Origin: Pseudactinotalea sp. HY158
GTDB lineage: Bacteria > Actinomycetota > Actinomycetes > Actinomycetales > Beutenbergiaceae
Length of the DNA: 64,000 nucleotides
Direction of reading: 5' to 3'
Assembly: GCF_009660225.1 (NCBI RefSeq)
Contig: NZ_CP045920.1
Coordinates: 2,342,079-2,406,078, forward strand
A model generated the notes under the pieces. The model saw only the letters and a program-made list of their open reading frames with translations. It had not been told where the DNA came from and did not search any database. Position numbers and translations under genes: made by a program. Shown here piece by piece: positions 10,001 to 19,243 of the stretch (within the stretch, counting starts at the first letter, position 1; every line of letters begins with the position of its first letter).

Positions 10001-12073
10001 GGGTTCGGCGGCCCCGGCGGCCTGGCCGACCTGCTCGATCCGGAGGCGATCGCCTCGGTCGAGGCGGAGGTGGGGCTGCGCACCGAGGCGTGGCGGATCA
10101 CCTCCGCCGAGCAGCTCGTCGACGTGCTCCGGCTCGCCGGGCCGGAGCGGGGACGGCCTGGCGCAGCGGGCCGCGGAGCCCGGGGGCGTGCCCGCCTGGC
10201 TGGACGACCTCGAGCGGTCGCGGCGCGTCCTGCGGGTGCGCGTCGCCGGCCGGGAGGCGTGGGCGGTGATCGAGGACGCCGCCCGGTTGCGTGACGGGCT
10301 CGGCGTCGCCCTCCCGCCGGGGGTGCCCGAGCCGTTCACGCGGGCGAATCCCGAGGCGCTGCTCGAGCTGGTGCGCCGGTTCGCTCGCACCCACGGCCCG
10401 TTCCGCGGGGGCGAGGTGGCCGCGGCGTACGGGATCGGGCTCGGCGCGGTCATGGCGGCGCTGGCGGCCCTCGTGGCCGCCGGCTCCCTGACGAGCGGCG
10501 ACCTGCGTCGCCGAGCGCCGGCGCCCGCCGCGCCCGGATGCCCGGCCCGGACTACTGCGACGTCGACGTGCTTCGCCGGATCCGCCGGCGCTCCCTCGCG
10601 GCGCTGCGGGCCGACGTCGAGCCCGTGCCGCCGGAGGTGTTCGCGGGTTTCCTCCCGGGCTGGCACGAGGTCGGCCGGCTGCGGGGCGTCGACGGCGTGG
10701 CGGCCGCGGTCGAGACCCTCGCCGGCACCCCGGTGGCGGCGAGCGCGCTGGAGTCGCTCGTGCTCCCGGCGCGGGTGGTCGACTACCGGCCCGAGTACCT
10801 CGACGAGCTGACCACGAGCGGGGAGGTCGTCTGGATCGGGGCCGGGGCGAGTGCCACGGGCCTGGAAGGCTGGGTCGCGCTCGTCCCGGCCGACGCGGTG
10901 GCCGATCTCGCACCCGATCGGCGGGTCGAGATCACCGAGCTCTCGCAGCCGGCCCGGTGGATTCTCGAGATCTTCGCCGCCCGGCCGGCCGGAGTCGGCC
11001 GATTCGCCCGCGAACTGGCGCCCGAGGTCGCGGCACGGGCGGGCGCGACGGCGCCGCCGCTCCCCCCGCCGACGCCGGCCGAGTTCGCGGAGGCGATCTG
11101 GGAGCTCGCGTGGGCCGGCTTCCTGAGCAACGACTCCCTCGCGCCGCTGCGCGCCCGCCTCGGCGGGTCCGCCCATCCGGCCACCCTGGCCGCTCCGGCC
11201 ACCCGTGCCACCCGGGCCACTCGGGCACCGCGGGCCCGCTCCGGGCTGCGATCGATGCGGGCCCGCCGGCGGATCGACGCCCCGTCGACCACCGCGCCGC
11301 ACCTGAGCGGACGCTGGTCGCTCGTTCCGGGCGCGGGCGAGGCCACCGCCCGGATCCTCGGCCGCTCGCTCGCGCTGGTGGACCGGGACGGGGTGGTGCT
11401 GCGCGGCTCGGTGCCCGAGGGACTGCCCGGCGGTTTCGGGTCGGTCTACCGGGTGCTCGCCCGCGCGGAGGAGTCGGGGCAGGTGCGGCGTGGATACTTC
11501 GTCGAGGGTCTCGGCGCCGCGCAGTTCGCGCTGCCCGAGGCGGTCGAACGCCTCCGCGCCGCCGCCGCCCCGGCGCCCGGCCCGCCGTCCGGGCTCGTGC
11601 TCGCCGCCACGGACCCGGCGCAGGCCTACGGCGCCGCGCTCGCCTGGCCCGAGGCATGCGGCCCGGGCGGCCACCGTCCGGGCCGGAAGATCGGCGCGTG
11701 CGTCGCCCTCGTGGCCGGCCGGCTCGTGTTCTACCTCGAGCGCGGCGGCCGCTCCCTGCTGACGTTCACCACGGAGCCGGGTGTACTGGCGATCGCCGCC
11801 GACGCGCTCGCCGAGGCGATCCGCGCGGGCCGGCTGGGCCGGATCACCCTCACCACGATCGACGGCGCGGCCGCCCTGACCGGCGCGGCCGCCACCGCCG
11901 CGCTCCGGGGCGCCGGGTTCGTGCCGCATCCGCGCGGGCTGCGGCTGCGGGGGGCCATGAGCAGGCCGGAATCGGTGTCCCCCGCGGCCGAGACGACGGC
12001 CGCGAGCGGCCCGGGCGCGGGATCGGGGCCCGGATCGGGACTGGAGTCGGCGGGCGGGTGCGTCGATGCCTGA
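7028..12073 (+). pseudogene. lhr: Lhr-type large ATP-dependent helicase, two compensating frameshifts
   Basis: The product would be about 1681 residues, normal for actinobacterial Lhr, a 3'-5' DNA-repair helicase. Visible are Walker A APTGSGKT (about 45), the DEIH box (about 169), GLSAT, and helicase-C motifs HHGSMSRSERT, ELGIDMG and QRIGRAGHQ; the Lhr-specific core and C-terminal region follow. Reading continues in frame 2 to about 10150, in frame 3 to about 10530, and in frame 2 again to the TGA at 12071-12073. All three parts align with Lhr, so the shifts (extra base near the GGGG at 10149-10152; a lost base near 10525-10545) are sequencing errors or very recent mutations. As written, the open frames are 7028-10294 and 10538-12073. 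The last 8 nt overlap the next gene. Confidence 0.8.
7826..7895 (+). repeat. 12-bp tandem repeat inside lhr
   Basis: Six near-identical copies of GCGATCGGCCCG (the last two start GTG; the final one is short by two bases) encode repeated Ala/Val-Ile-Gly-Pro. They form a low-complexity loop after the first RecA-like domain and keep the reading frame. Confidence 0.8.
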
Positions 12074-12878
12074 GGGGGACGTGCTGCGGCGGGTCGCGCG
12101 CCGGCTGGAGGAGGCGCTGGCCGGCCGGGTGCTCGTTCGCGGGGAGCTGCGCTGGCCCACCCTGGGCGCGAGGGATCTCGCCGGGGCGGGCGTGACCGAA
12201 TGCGTGAGCTACGGCAAGCACCTGCTCCTCCGGCTCGACGACGGCCGCACGCTCCACACTCATCTGCGCATGGACGGCAGCTGGCACGTGCGCCGCACCG
12301 CCGACCCACCCCAGCGCCTCGGGAACGCCGATATCCGGGTGGTCCTGGCGAATGCGCGCTGGACCTGCATCGGCACGCTGCTCGGGATGTGCGACCTCGT
12401 GCCCACCGCCGGTGAGGGATCCCTGCTCGGGCACCTCGGCCCGGACCTGCTCGACCCACGCGTCGACCTCGCCGACGTCGCTCGGCGGGCGCGCCGGGAG
12501 GGTGACCGCCCGATCGGGGAGGTGCTGCTCGACCAGCGCGTCGCGGCCGGGATCGGCACGATCTACCTGGCCGAGTCGTTGTGGGTGTGCCGGATCAACC
12601 CGTGGCGTCCGGTCTCGGCCGTGCCCGGGCTCGACCGCCTCTATGCGACGGCGGCGGCCCTCATGCGCCGCAGCGCCGATGCACCGGCCCTCACCGCGAC
12701 CGGGAGCACGCGGCCCGGGGAGATGACCCATGTGCACGGCCGGGCCGGGCGCCCGTGCCGGCGGTGCGGCGCACCGATCGCGGTGGCCGGGGTCCGGCCG
12801 TCGACCGTCGCCGCCGAGGCCGCTCGCGCGCTGCCGGACCGGCCCGGCTACTACTGCCCCGCCTGCCAGCCGGACTGA
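12066..12878 (+). CDS. nei: Fpg/Nei-family DNA glycosylase-AP lyase
   Basis: The 270-residue protein begins MPEGD; after Met removal Pro is the Schiff-base nucleophile and Glu the catalytic acid of the formamidopyrimidine-glycosylase/endonuclease VIII family, which excises oxidised bases. A conserved Lys occurs in SYGKHLLL, the H2TH region covers roughly 150-195 (GEVLLDQRVAAGIGTIY), and a CxxC...CxxC zinc finger closes the protein (CRRCGAP, YYCPACQ). PEGD rather than PELP favours the Nei side of the family. The ATG overlaps the lhr stop by 8 nt, indicating a repair-gene pair and translational coupling. Confidence 0.9.
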   Translation: MPEGDVLRRVARRLEEALAGRVLVRGELRWPTLGARDLAGAGVTECVSYGKHLLLRLDDGRTLHTHLRMDGSWHVRRTADPPQRLGNADIRVVLANARWTCIGTLLGMCDLVPTAGEGSLLGHLGPDLLDPRVDLADVARRARREGDRPIGEVLLDQRVAAGIGTIYLAESLWVCRINPWRPVSAVPGLDRLYATAAALMRRSADAPALTATGSTRPGEMTHVHGRAGRPCRRCGAPIAVAGVRPSTVAAEAARALPDRPGYYCPACQPD

Positions 12879-13016
12879 CTGCCGGACTGACTGCCGGCAC
12901 GCGCGACCCGGGTCCCCCGACCCGACCACGGCACTTCCAGCCCACCCAGCTCACGCAAAGCCTCCGGCCGGCCGGCTCAGCACACCCCGGCCCGCCGGCG
13001 TGCTCGTGACACACGC

Positions 13017-13043
13017 CGGCCCGCCGGCTGGGCCGGCGGGCCG
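13017..13043. terminator. Bidirectional hairpin between nei and clgR
   Basis: A perfect 12-bp stem (CGGCCCGCCGGC at 13017-13028 with its complement at 13032-13043) and a 3-nt loop lies between two convergent genes. A second pair, GCCGGCGTG (12994-13002) with CACGCCGGC (13012-13020), overlaps it. Confidence 0.65.
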
Positions 13044-13067
13044 AGGTGCTGTTCGATGCTGCCGGTT

Positions 13068-13367
13068 CTAGACGGCGGCGAGTTCGTCGCGTTCGGTCAG
13101 GTCCGCGGGGATCGTGTCCGGGATCGCGATGCCCTCGATGAGGGCGACCCGGTCGGACACCTCTCGGAGCACGAGCGAGAGCGGGATGTCCAGCGCCGAG
13201 CTGATCGAGTACAACAGTTCGGAGGAGGCCTCCTTCTGGCCGCGTTCCACTTCCGAAAGATATCCCAGTGAGACCTGAGCCGAGGAGGAGACCTCGCGTA
13301 GTGTGCGCCCTTGACGCTGGCGGACACCACGGAGAACGTCGCCGATCTGGTGGCGAAGCACGATCAT
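13068..13367 (-). CDS. clgR: ClgR-like XRE-family transcriptional regulator
   Basis: The 99-residue protein is a single Cro/C1-type helix-turn-helix domain: [57 protein letters not shown] (key elements LREVS and [10 protein letters not shown]). Position next to cinA, pgsA and ftsK matches ClgR, the activator of clp protease and repair genes in actinomycetes. The ATG at 13367 is chosen because AAGGAGGAA stands 7 nt upstream. The C-terminus ends LAAV, an Ala-rich tail; ClgR of other actinomycetes is turned over by Clp through its C-terminus, so the same is plausible here (inference). Confidence 0.85.
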   Translation of the reverse strand: MIVLRHQIGDVLRGVRQRQGRTLREVSSSAQVSLGYLSEVERGQKEASSELLYSISSALDIPLSLVLREVSDRVALIEGIAIPDTIPADLTERDELAAV

Positions 13368-13400
13368 GGTGGGTTCCTCCTTCCGGGTGAGTGACTGCTT

Positions 13401-13414
13401 GGTACTACCGTACC
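13401..13414 (-). promoter_or_regulatory. Inverted repeat overlapping probable clgR promoter
   Basis: GGTAC-TACC-GTACC is a perfect 5-bp inverted repeat. On the minus strand it contains TACGGT (13407-13412), a fair -10 that would give a leader of about 33 nt. An operator for autoregulation is possible. The rest of 13415-13663 shows no gene. Confidence 0.4.
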
Positions 13415-13663
13415 GTGCACCACCGACGGCCGGTGCATCTGTCGGGCGGATCGTTGCGGAGGTGAGACCGTCCCGCCTGCCGAGGATCCGGGCGGGCGAC
13501 CGCCGGGCATGGGCGGGAGAGTGTCGGGCCGGGCGCTGCGGGCTGGTCGTCAGGTCATTCGAGTTCATCACCCGGCACAACACGCCGCCGGAGTCGTTTG
13601 TTCCCGGCTCCCTGTGCCCGCTCCCGGCGTTCAGTCCGCCCTCAGTCCGCCCGCGGCCGGCCC

Positions 13664-14146
13664 TCAGCCGGCAAGGTGCTCGAGCGCGAGGTCGAGCGCG
13701 GCGAGGCTCGCCTGCTCCCTGATCTGATCGCGGTCGCCGCTGAACGAGAACCCCTCGAGCCGCTCACCGGTGTCGTCGCACACGGCCACGTAGACGGTGC
13801 CCACGGGCTTGCCGTCGTGCGCTCCCGGCCCGGCCACCCCGGTCGTCGCGAGACCGACGTCGGCCCCGGTGACCCGGCGTGCCCCGGCCGCCATCGCGAG
13901 CGCGACCCGGGAGTCGACACTGCCGTGGTCGGCGAGCAGGCGGGCCGGCACCCCGAGCAGGGCGATCTTCATCTCGTTCGTGTAGGAGACGATTCCCCCG
14001 AGCAGCACGCGCGAGGCGCCCGGCTGGGACACGAGGGCGGCCGTGACGGCCCCGCCGGTGAGGGACTCGGCCACCGCGAGGCTCACCCCCCGCTCGCGGG
14101 CGAGGTGGACCAGCCGGGCCGAGGCGATGTCAGTCGCGGATGCCAC
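13664..14146 (-). CDS. cinA: CinA C-terminal-type nicotinamide-nucleotide amidase
   Basis: The 160-residue protein is the stand-alone amidase form (PncC-like), which deamidates nicotinamide mononucleotide to recycle NAD; the N-terminal molybdopterin-like half of full CinA is absent. Family motifs are AVAESLTGG (about 25), [11 protein letters not shown] (about 50), ATTGVAGPG (about 100) and GTVYVAV. The GTG at 14146 overlaps the pgsA stop by 17 nt, so the two genes are translated together. The gene order pgsA-cinA-clgR is the usual one in actinomycetes. Confidence 0.9.
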   Translation of the reverse strand: MASATDIASARLVHLARERGVSLAVAESLTGGAVTAALVSQPGASRVLLGGIVSYTNEMKIALLGVPARLLADHGSVDSRVALAMAAGARRVTGADVGLATTGVAGPGAHDGKPVGTVYVAVCDDTGERLEGFSFSGDRDQIREQASLAALDLALEHLAG

Positions 14147-14732
14147 GGGTCGTTCGCCGAGCCTTGACCAGGTAGTCGATGCCGGTGAGCACCGTGAGCA
14201 CGAGCGCGAGATAGATGACGATCTGGCCGAGCAGCACGATCCAGTCGCCGATCCGTGCCCCGACGAGGTCCGCCCAGGGAACGAGCAGCACGCAGATCCC
14301 GGCGATCTGCAGCACCATCTTGAGACGGCCGCCGGCGCTGGCGGAGATCACCTCGTGGGAGACCATGAGCAGCTTGAGCAGCGTGATTCCGACCTCGCGT
14401 ACGAGGATGACGATCGTCACCCACCATGGGATCGCATCGAGCCAGGAGAGCAGGATGAACGCGGCCCCGGTGAGGAACTTGTCGGCGATCGTGTCGGCGA
14501 GGGTGCCGAACGCCGTCACCTTGTTGTACTTGCGGGCGAGGTGGCCGTCATAGCGATCGGTGAGCGAGGCGAGCACGAACACCCCGAACGCCCACAGCCG
14601 CGCGGCGATGGTCTGCTGCACGAGCAGCACGATGAAGACCGGCACGAGCGCGACGCGCGCGAGCGTGAGGATATTGGGCAGGTTCCACACAAAGCTCACC
14701 CGCGGGGCGGCGTCGTCATTCGTTGTCCTCAC
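14130..14732 (-). CDS. pgsA: CDP-diacylglycerol-glycerol-3-phosphate phosphatidyltransferase
   Basis: The 200-residue membrane enzyme makes phosphatidylglycerol phosphate. It has the CDP-alcohol phosphotransferase signature with all Asp residues: TDRYDGHLAR, then GTLADTIADK (DG-x2-AR-x8-G-x3-D-x3-D, about 58-85), and NLPNILTLARVALVP at the N-terminus with four to five membrane helices. The GTG at 14732 is preferred because TAGGCT stands 6 nt upstream. It diverges from the CapA-like gene with 83 nt between start codons. Confidence 0.9.
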   Translation of the reverse strand: MRTTNDDAAPRVSFVWNLPNILTLARVALVPVFIVLLVQQTIAARLWAFGVFVLASLTDRYDGHLARKYNKVTAFGTLADTIADKFLTGAAFILLSWLDAIPWWVTIVILVREVGITLLKLLMVSHEVISASAGGRLKMVLQIAGICVLLVPWADLVGARIGDWIVLLGQIVIYLALVLTVLTGIDYLVKARRTTRGIRD

Positions 14733-14738
14733 CTCACC

Positions 14739-14744
14739 AGCCTA
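14739..14744 (-). promoter_or_regulatory. -10 element for leaderless pgsA
   Basis: TAGGCT lies 6 nt before the GTG at 14732. Confidence 0.55.
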
Positions 14745-14803
14745 TCGGTCGCGCGCGGCGATGGCCCCGCCCACCCCGCGGGCCTCGGGCCGGGGCCGCC
14801 GCC

Positions 14804-14809
14804 TACACT
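14804..14809 (+). promoter_or_regulatory. -10 element for leaderless CapA-like gene
   Basis: TACACT lies 6 nt before the GTG at 14816. Confidence 0.55.
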
Positions 14810-14815
14810 GTGCGG

Positions 14816-16156
14816 GTGCCCGCACACTCCACGCCGCCGACCACTCGCCGTCCCGCCCGATGGCTGTTGCTCACGTGCCTGGCGATCCTCGTCGCCCTCG
14901 TCACCGCGACGGCGACCTGGCAGCCCTGGAACGACGCCGACGGTCCCGGCGGCCTCACCGGTGCGGCGCCAAGTGAGGGGGCGTCCCCCACCGACGCGCC
15001 GAGCGAGGGGGCGTCGTCCCCGACCGAGACCCCGAGCCCCACACCCGCGCCGGATGCCGTGTTCACGATCGGCGCGGTCGGCGACGTGCTCCCGCACGAC
15101 ACGCCGATCCGGGTTGCGCACACCGGCGGCGACGACTACGACTTCACGCCGATGCTCGAGGCGACCCGCGAGTGGAGCGAGGGGGTCGACCTGGCGCTGT
15201 GCAACATGGAGGTGCCGCTGTCGATGCCCGGGGAGCGCCCGAGCGGCTACCCGCTGTTCGGGGCGCCGATGCAGATCGTCGCGAATCTGGCCGGCCTCGG
15301 TTGGGACGGCTGCGCCACCGCCACCAATCACACGATCGACCGCGGCGCGGACAACGCGATGTACACCCTCGACGTGTTCGACTCCGAGGGCCTCGGGCAC
15401 GCGGGCAGCGCCCGCTCGGCCCAGGAGGCGGCCACCCCCCAGTACTACGACCTGGAGCGGGCCGGCCAGCAGATCCGGGTCGCGCAGATCGCGGCGACCT
15501 ACGGCACGAACGGGCTGCCGATCCCACCCGACCAGCCCTGGCTCGTCACCCTCCTCGACGCCGACCAGTTGATCGCCCAGGCTGAGACGGCCCGCGAGAA
15601 CGGCGCCGACCTCGTCGTGGCGAGCCTCCACTGGGGCCTGGAGTATCAGCTCCGGCAGAACCCCGAGCAGGAGGCGCTCACCGAGAAGCTCGCCGCCTCC
15701 GGCGCGATCGACCTGATCATCGGGAACCACCCGCACGTGCCCCAGCCGATGGCCAAGCTCCCGGGAGGCCCCGGCGGCGACGGGATGTGGGTCGCCTATT
15801 CCCTGGGGAACTTCATCTCGAATCAGGATTCGAACTGCTGCATCCCCGAGACCGCTACGGGGCTGTTCATGACGGCGACCGTGACCAAGCCCGCGGACGG
15901 CCCGGCGCGGGTCACCGGCATGGAGTGGACGCCGATGACCGTCGACCGGCTCGGGAACCAGCGGGCCTATCCCCTGCCCGGACTCCTCGAGGGCGAGGCC
16001 CCTGCGGCACTCACCCTCTCCCGCGCGACCCTCGAGGACCGGATGGCCCGGGTGGAGTCGATCATGGAGAACTCCGCCGGCGCGGACTTCCCGCTGCTCA
16101 CCACGCCGCCCGAGCCGACCGGCGAGCCGCCCGTCGTCGTGCCGCGCGCCGGCTGA
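14816..16156 (+). CDS. CapA/PgsA-family metallophosphatase, membrane-anchored or secreted
   Basis: The 446-residue protein has one N-terminal membrane segment (WLLLTCLAILVALVTAT, about 17-35), a Ser/Glu/Pro-rich linker with a repeated SEGAS motif, then a calcineurin-like domain of the poly-gamma-glutamate capsule synthesis (CapA) family: GAVGDVLPHD, LALCNMEVPLS, ATNHTIDRG, ASLHWGLEY, IGNHPHVPQP and YSLGNFISNQ. No capB/capC genes are near, so a capsule role is not supported; a cell-surface phosphoesterase is the safer call. The GTG at 14816 is selected from the leaderless -10; the longer frame upstream lacks family similarity. Its 3' end overlaps a small opposite-strand gene by 59 nt. Confidence 0.8.
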   Translation: MPAHSTPPTTRRPARWLLLTCLAILVALVTATATWQPWNDADGPGGLTGAAPSEGASPTDAPSEGASSPTETPSPTPAPDAVFTIGAVGDVLPHDTPIRVAHTGGDDYDFTPMLEATREWSEGVDLALCNMEVPLSMPGERPSGYPLFGAPMQIVANLAGLGWDGCATATNHTIDRGADNAMYTLDVFDSEGLGHAGSARSAQEAATPQYYDLERAGQQIRVAQIAATYGTNGLPIPPDQPWLVTLLDADQLIAQAETARENGADLVVASLHWGLEYQLRQNPEQEALTEKLAASGAIDLIIGNHPHVPQPMAKLPGGPGGDGMWVAYSLGNFISNQDSNCCIPETATGLFMTATVTKPADGPARVTGMEWTPMTVDRLGNQRAYPLPGLLEGEAPAALTLSRATLEDRMARVESIMENSAGADFPLLTTPPEPTGEPPVVVPRAG

Positions 16157-16307
16157 GGTCGGTCGGGCGGGCGCAGCCGGGGTGGACTCCGGCGCGCGCC
16201 CCGATCTCCGTGCAGGCGGTCCCGCCCGCGCCGCCGCACCCGGTGAACACGGCGCACAGCGTGGCGGCCGCCGCGAGGGCGGCCAGGCTCGGGAGGATGC
16301 GGCGCAC
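16098..16307 (-). CDS. Small lipoprotein, probably truncated
   Basis: The 69-residue frame starts with a clear lipoprotein signal: VRR, a 15-residue hydrophobic stretch and the lipobox VFTGC (Cys at 24). TACTEIG follows the Cys, as at the mature start of many small actinomycete secreted proteins. From about residue 42 the sequence becomes Arg/Ala-rich and is antisense to the end of the CapA-like gene, so the original C-terminal domain seems lost. TATCGT lies 7 nt before the GTG, supporting expression. It begins 57 nt beyond the ftsK stop. Function unknown. Confidence 0.5.
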   Translation of the reverse strand: MRRILPSLAALAAAATLCAVFTGCGGAGGTACTEIGARAGVHPGCARPTDLSRRAARRRAARRSARAAW

Positions 16308-16314
16308 GGCCTCG

Positions 16315-16320
16315 ACGATA
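16315..16320 (-). promoter_or_regulatory. -10 element for small lipoprotein gene
   Basis: TATCGT lies 7 nt before the GTG at 16307. Confidence 0.4.
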
Positions 16321-16363
16321 GCCCGCCGACGCGCTGAGCGCGGGTGCTCGGACCTCCGGGCCC

Positions 16364-19075
16364 TCAGCGGCCCGTCAACTCCCAGGCGTCCTCGGACTCG
16401 GCGCCCTCCTCGTCCTCCCAATCGTCGTCGCCGTAGGCGTCGCCGCCGCTGTCCGGGTCGTGGGCATCCCGGGCACCATCGCCGGGCGGGGTCTCCCCCC
16501 GCAGCAGGGCGAGCACGCCGGGCAGGTCCTCGGGGGTCACGAGCACGTCGCGGGCCTTCGAGCCCTCGGAGGGGCCGACGATCTCGCGGGACTCGAGCAG
16601 GTCCATGAGCCGGCCGGCCTTGGCGAAGCCGACCCGCAGCTTGCGCTGGAGCATCGAGGTGGAACCGAACTGGGAGGTGACCACGAGCTCGGCCGCCTGC
16701 AGCAGCACGTCGAGGTCGTCGCCGATGTCCTCGTCGATCTGCTTCTTCGCGGCGGTGGGCACGACGTCGTCGCGGTAGACCGGCTGAAGCTGGGACTTGA
16801 CGTGCTCGACCACGCCGTGGATCTCCGACTCCCCGACCCAGGCGCCCTGCACCCGCATCGGCTTCGAGGCGCCCATGGGCAGGAACAGCGCGTCGCCCTG
16901 GCCGATGAGCTTCTCGGCGCCGGGCTGGTCGAGCACGACCCGGGAGTCCGCGAGCGAACTCGTGGCGAACGCGAGCCGGGAGGGCACGTTCGCCTTGATG
17001 AGCCCGGTCACGACGTCCACGGACGGGCGCTGGGTCGCGAGCACGAGGTGGATCCCGGCGGCCCGCGCGAGCTGGGTGATCCGCTGGATCGAGGCCTCGA
17101 CGTCGCGCGGGGCGACCATCATGAGGTCGGCGAGCTCGTCGACGATCACGAGCAGGTACGGATACGGGGCGATCTTGCGCTCGCTGCCGGGCAGCGGCTG
17201 GACCTTGCCCGAACGCACGCCGGCGTTGAAGTCGTCGATGTGCTTGTAGCCGTACGCGGCCAGGTCGTCGTAGCGCAGGTCCATCTCGCGCACGACCCAT
17301 TCGAGCGCCTCGGCCGCCTTCTTCGGGTTCGTGATGATCGGCGTGATCAGGTGCGGGATGCCCTCGTAGATCGTCAGTTCCACCCGCTTGGGGTCGACGA
17401 GCACCATCCGCACCTCCTCCGGGGTCGTGCGCATGAGGATCGAGGTGATCATCGAGTTGACGAAGCTCGACTTGCCCGAGCCGGTCGCCCCGGCCACGAG
17501 CAGGTGCGGCATCTTCGACAGGTTCGCCACGACGTAGCCGCCCTCGACGTCCTTGCCCACGCCGACCACGAGCGGGTGCTCGTTCCGGCGCGCGACCGAG
17601 GAGCGCAGCACGTCACCGAGCACGACGGTCTCGCGGTCGGTGTTGGGGATCTCGATCCCGATCGCCTTCTTGCCGGGGATGGGCGAGAGGATGCGCACGT
17701 CGGCGCTCGCCACGGCGTAGGCGATGTTCTTGGTCAGGGCGGTGATCCGCTCGACCTTGACCCCGGGGCCGAGCTCGACCTCGTAGCGGGTGACCGTGGG
17801 GCCGCGGGTGAAGCCGGTGACCTCGGCGTCGACCGAGAACTCCGTGAACACGGTGGTGAGCGCCTCGACCACGCGGTCGTTCGCCGCCGAGCGCAGCTTG
17901 TGCGGGGGCCCGCTCACGAGCATCTCGTCGGTGGGGAGGTTGTAGATGAGGTCGGGGGCGAGTTCGAGCTGCTCTGCCCGCGCCGGCAGCGGCTCGGTCG
18001 GCGGGGCGCTCAGGTTCTCGGTCTCGACCGCCTCGGACCCGTCCGCCCCGAGGAGCGTGGTCGCGTCCGGGTCCATGACCTTCGTGTGCCCGGCCCCGCC
18101 GGTCGCGCCGGTCGCCCCGGTCGCATGGTCGTGTTCCTCGTAGACGTCGTACACGTCGTCCGGGTGGGACGGGTCTCCGGACGGGTCGGCCACCTCGCCC
18201 TCGGCTGCCACGTCGTGGGGGTGGGCGAACGCCTCGTCGCCGGCTCGGGCCGCGCCCGTCGATCGAGGACGACGTCGCTTGCCTCTCGCTGCGGGCGCGC
18301 CGTCACGCGTGGCCGGTGTGGGCGCGTGCGGGTCACTCGGGTCGCTCGGGTCACCGGAGTGGTCGGACCCCGCGGCGCCGGCGGGCTCCCTGCCCTGGAC
18401 CCAGTCGCCGAACTGGCGCAGCCGGCGCGGGATCGCCGCGACGGGCGTGGCGGTGGTCACGAGGATCCCGAAGGTCCCGAGCAGCACGAGCACGGGCACC
18501 GCGACCCAGGTGGACAGCAGCATCGAGAGCGGATTGGCCACGGCCAGGCCGAGGAGTCCTCCGGCGGCGAAGACCGCGTCCCATTCCGTGGGCGTGGGCA
18601 GGCCGGAGCCGACGGCGATGAGACCGCAGATCGCGGTCGTGAGCGCGAGCAGTCCGATCGTGATGCGCACGTTCACGTGCCCACGGTCGGGATGGCGCAT
18701 GAGCCGGACCGCCATGAACACGAGCAGCGCCGGAACGATGACCGCGAGGATGCCGACGGCGCCCGCCACGGCCGCGTGGATCACGTCGCCGGCGGCCCCG
18801 GAGATCCCGAACCACTCCCGCACCGCGACGACGATCGCGAGGGCGAGGATGAGGAAGGCGAGGCCGTCCCGGCGATGTGCGGGATCCAAGTTGCGTGCTC
18901 CTGTTCCGATACTGCGGGCCGTGCCGCCGATCAGGTGCGCGATGCCCAGCCACGTGCCCTTGACCATCCGCACGGGCAGCGACGGCTCCTCCGGCTCCGG
19001 TTCGGGCCGGCGAGCGGGTGGGCGACCGGCCGGCTTGCTACCGCGGCCGGAGGTCGGCTTCGTGCGGGGTGCCAT
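16364..19075 (-). CDS. ftsK: DNA translocase FtsK
   Basis: The 903-residue hexameric motor pumps chromosome ends across the septum and activates XerCD at dif. Four to five membrane helices span about 60-205; an acidic, Asp/Gly/Pro-rich linker follows to about 350; the motor has Walker [10 protein letters not shown] (about 530), Walker [15 protein letters not shown] and the [17 protein letters not shown] motif; the C-terminal winged-helix gamma domain carries [23 protein letters not shown], which reads KOPS. It ends with an acidic tail. AGGAGGAA stands 8-9 nt before the ATG. A xerC gene lies at 56131. Confidence 0.95.
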   Translation of the reverse strand: MAPRTKPTSGRGSKPAGRPPARRPEPEPEEPSLPVRMVKGTWLGIAHLIGGTARSIGTGARNLDPAHRRDGLAFLILALAIVVAVREWFGISGAAGDVIHAAVAGAVGILAVIVPALLVFMAVRLMRHPDRGHVNVRITIGLLALTTAICGLIAVGSGLPTPTEWDAVFAAGGLLGLAVANPLSMLLSTWVAVPVLVLLGTFGILVTTATPVAAIPRRLRQFGDWVQGREPAGAAGSDHSGDPSDPSDPHAPTPATRDGAPAARGKRRRPRSTGAARAGDEAFAHPHDVAAEGEVADPSGDPSHPDDVYDVYEEHDHATGATGATGGAGHTKVMDPDATTLLGADGSEAVETENLSAPPTEPLPARAEQLELAPDLIYNLPTDEMLVSGPPHKLRSAANDRVVEALTTVFTEFSVDAEVTGFTRGPTVTRYEVELGPGVKVERITALTKNIAYAVASADVRILSPIPGKKAIGIEIPNTDRETVVLGDVLRSSVARRNEHPLVVGVGKDVEGGYVVANLSKMPHLLVAGATGSGKSSFVNSMITSILMRTTPEEVRMVLVDPKRVELTIYEGIPHLITPIITNPKKAAEALEWVVREMDLRYDDLAAYGYKHIDDFNAGVRSGKVQPLPGSERKIAPYPYLLVIVDELADLMMVAPRDVEASIQRITQLARAAGIHLVLATQRPSVDVVTGLIKANVPSRLAFATSSLADSRVVLDQPGAEKLIGQGDALFLPMGASKPMRVQGAWVGESEIHGVVEHVKSQLQPVYRDDVVPTAAKKQIDEDIGDDLDVLLQAAELVVTSQFGSTSMLQRKLRVGFAKAGRLMDLLESREIVGPSEGSKARDVLVTPEDLPGVLALLRGETPPGDGARDAHDPDSGGDAYGDDDWEDEEGAESEDAWELTGR

Positions 19076-19161
19076 GAGTCTCTTCCTCCTACCGGGCGCG
19101 AGAAGACACCCGTGAGAGTTCAGTCAACCAGACGGCGCCCACCCGACACGTGAGTGACACA

Positions 19162-19182
19162 CCCGCGCCCACGGCGCGCGGG
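19162..19182 (-). terminator. Possible terminator of rnj
   Basis: CCCGCGC (19162-19168) can pair with GCGCGGG (19176-19182) over a 7-nt loop in the 168-bp gap between rnj and ftsK. The stem is short and there is no T-run. Confidence 0.3.
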
Positions 19183-19243
19183 CGTCGTCCATACGCCCGA
19201 CGGCGCCGTGGGGAGCCGCGGTTCGGTCGCGGGTCGCGGAACC

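Noticed and set aside
13366..13727. Plus-strand frames between clgR and cinA
   Set aside because: Arg/Pro-rich, no start signal, and partly antisense to cinA.
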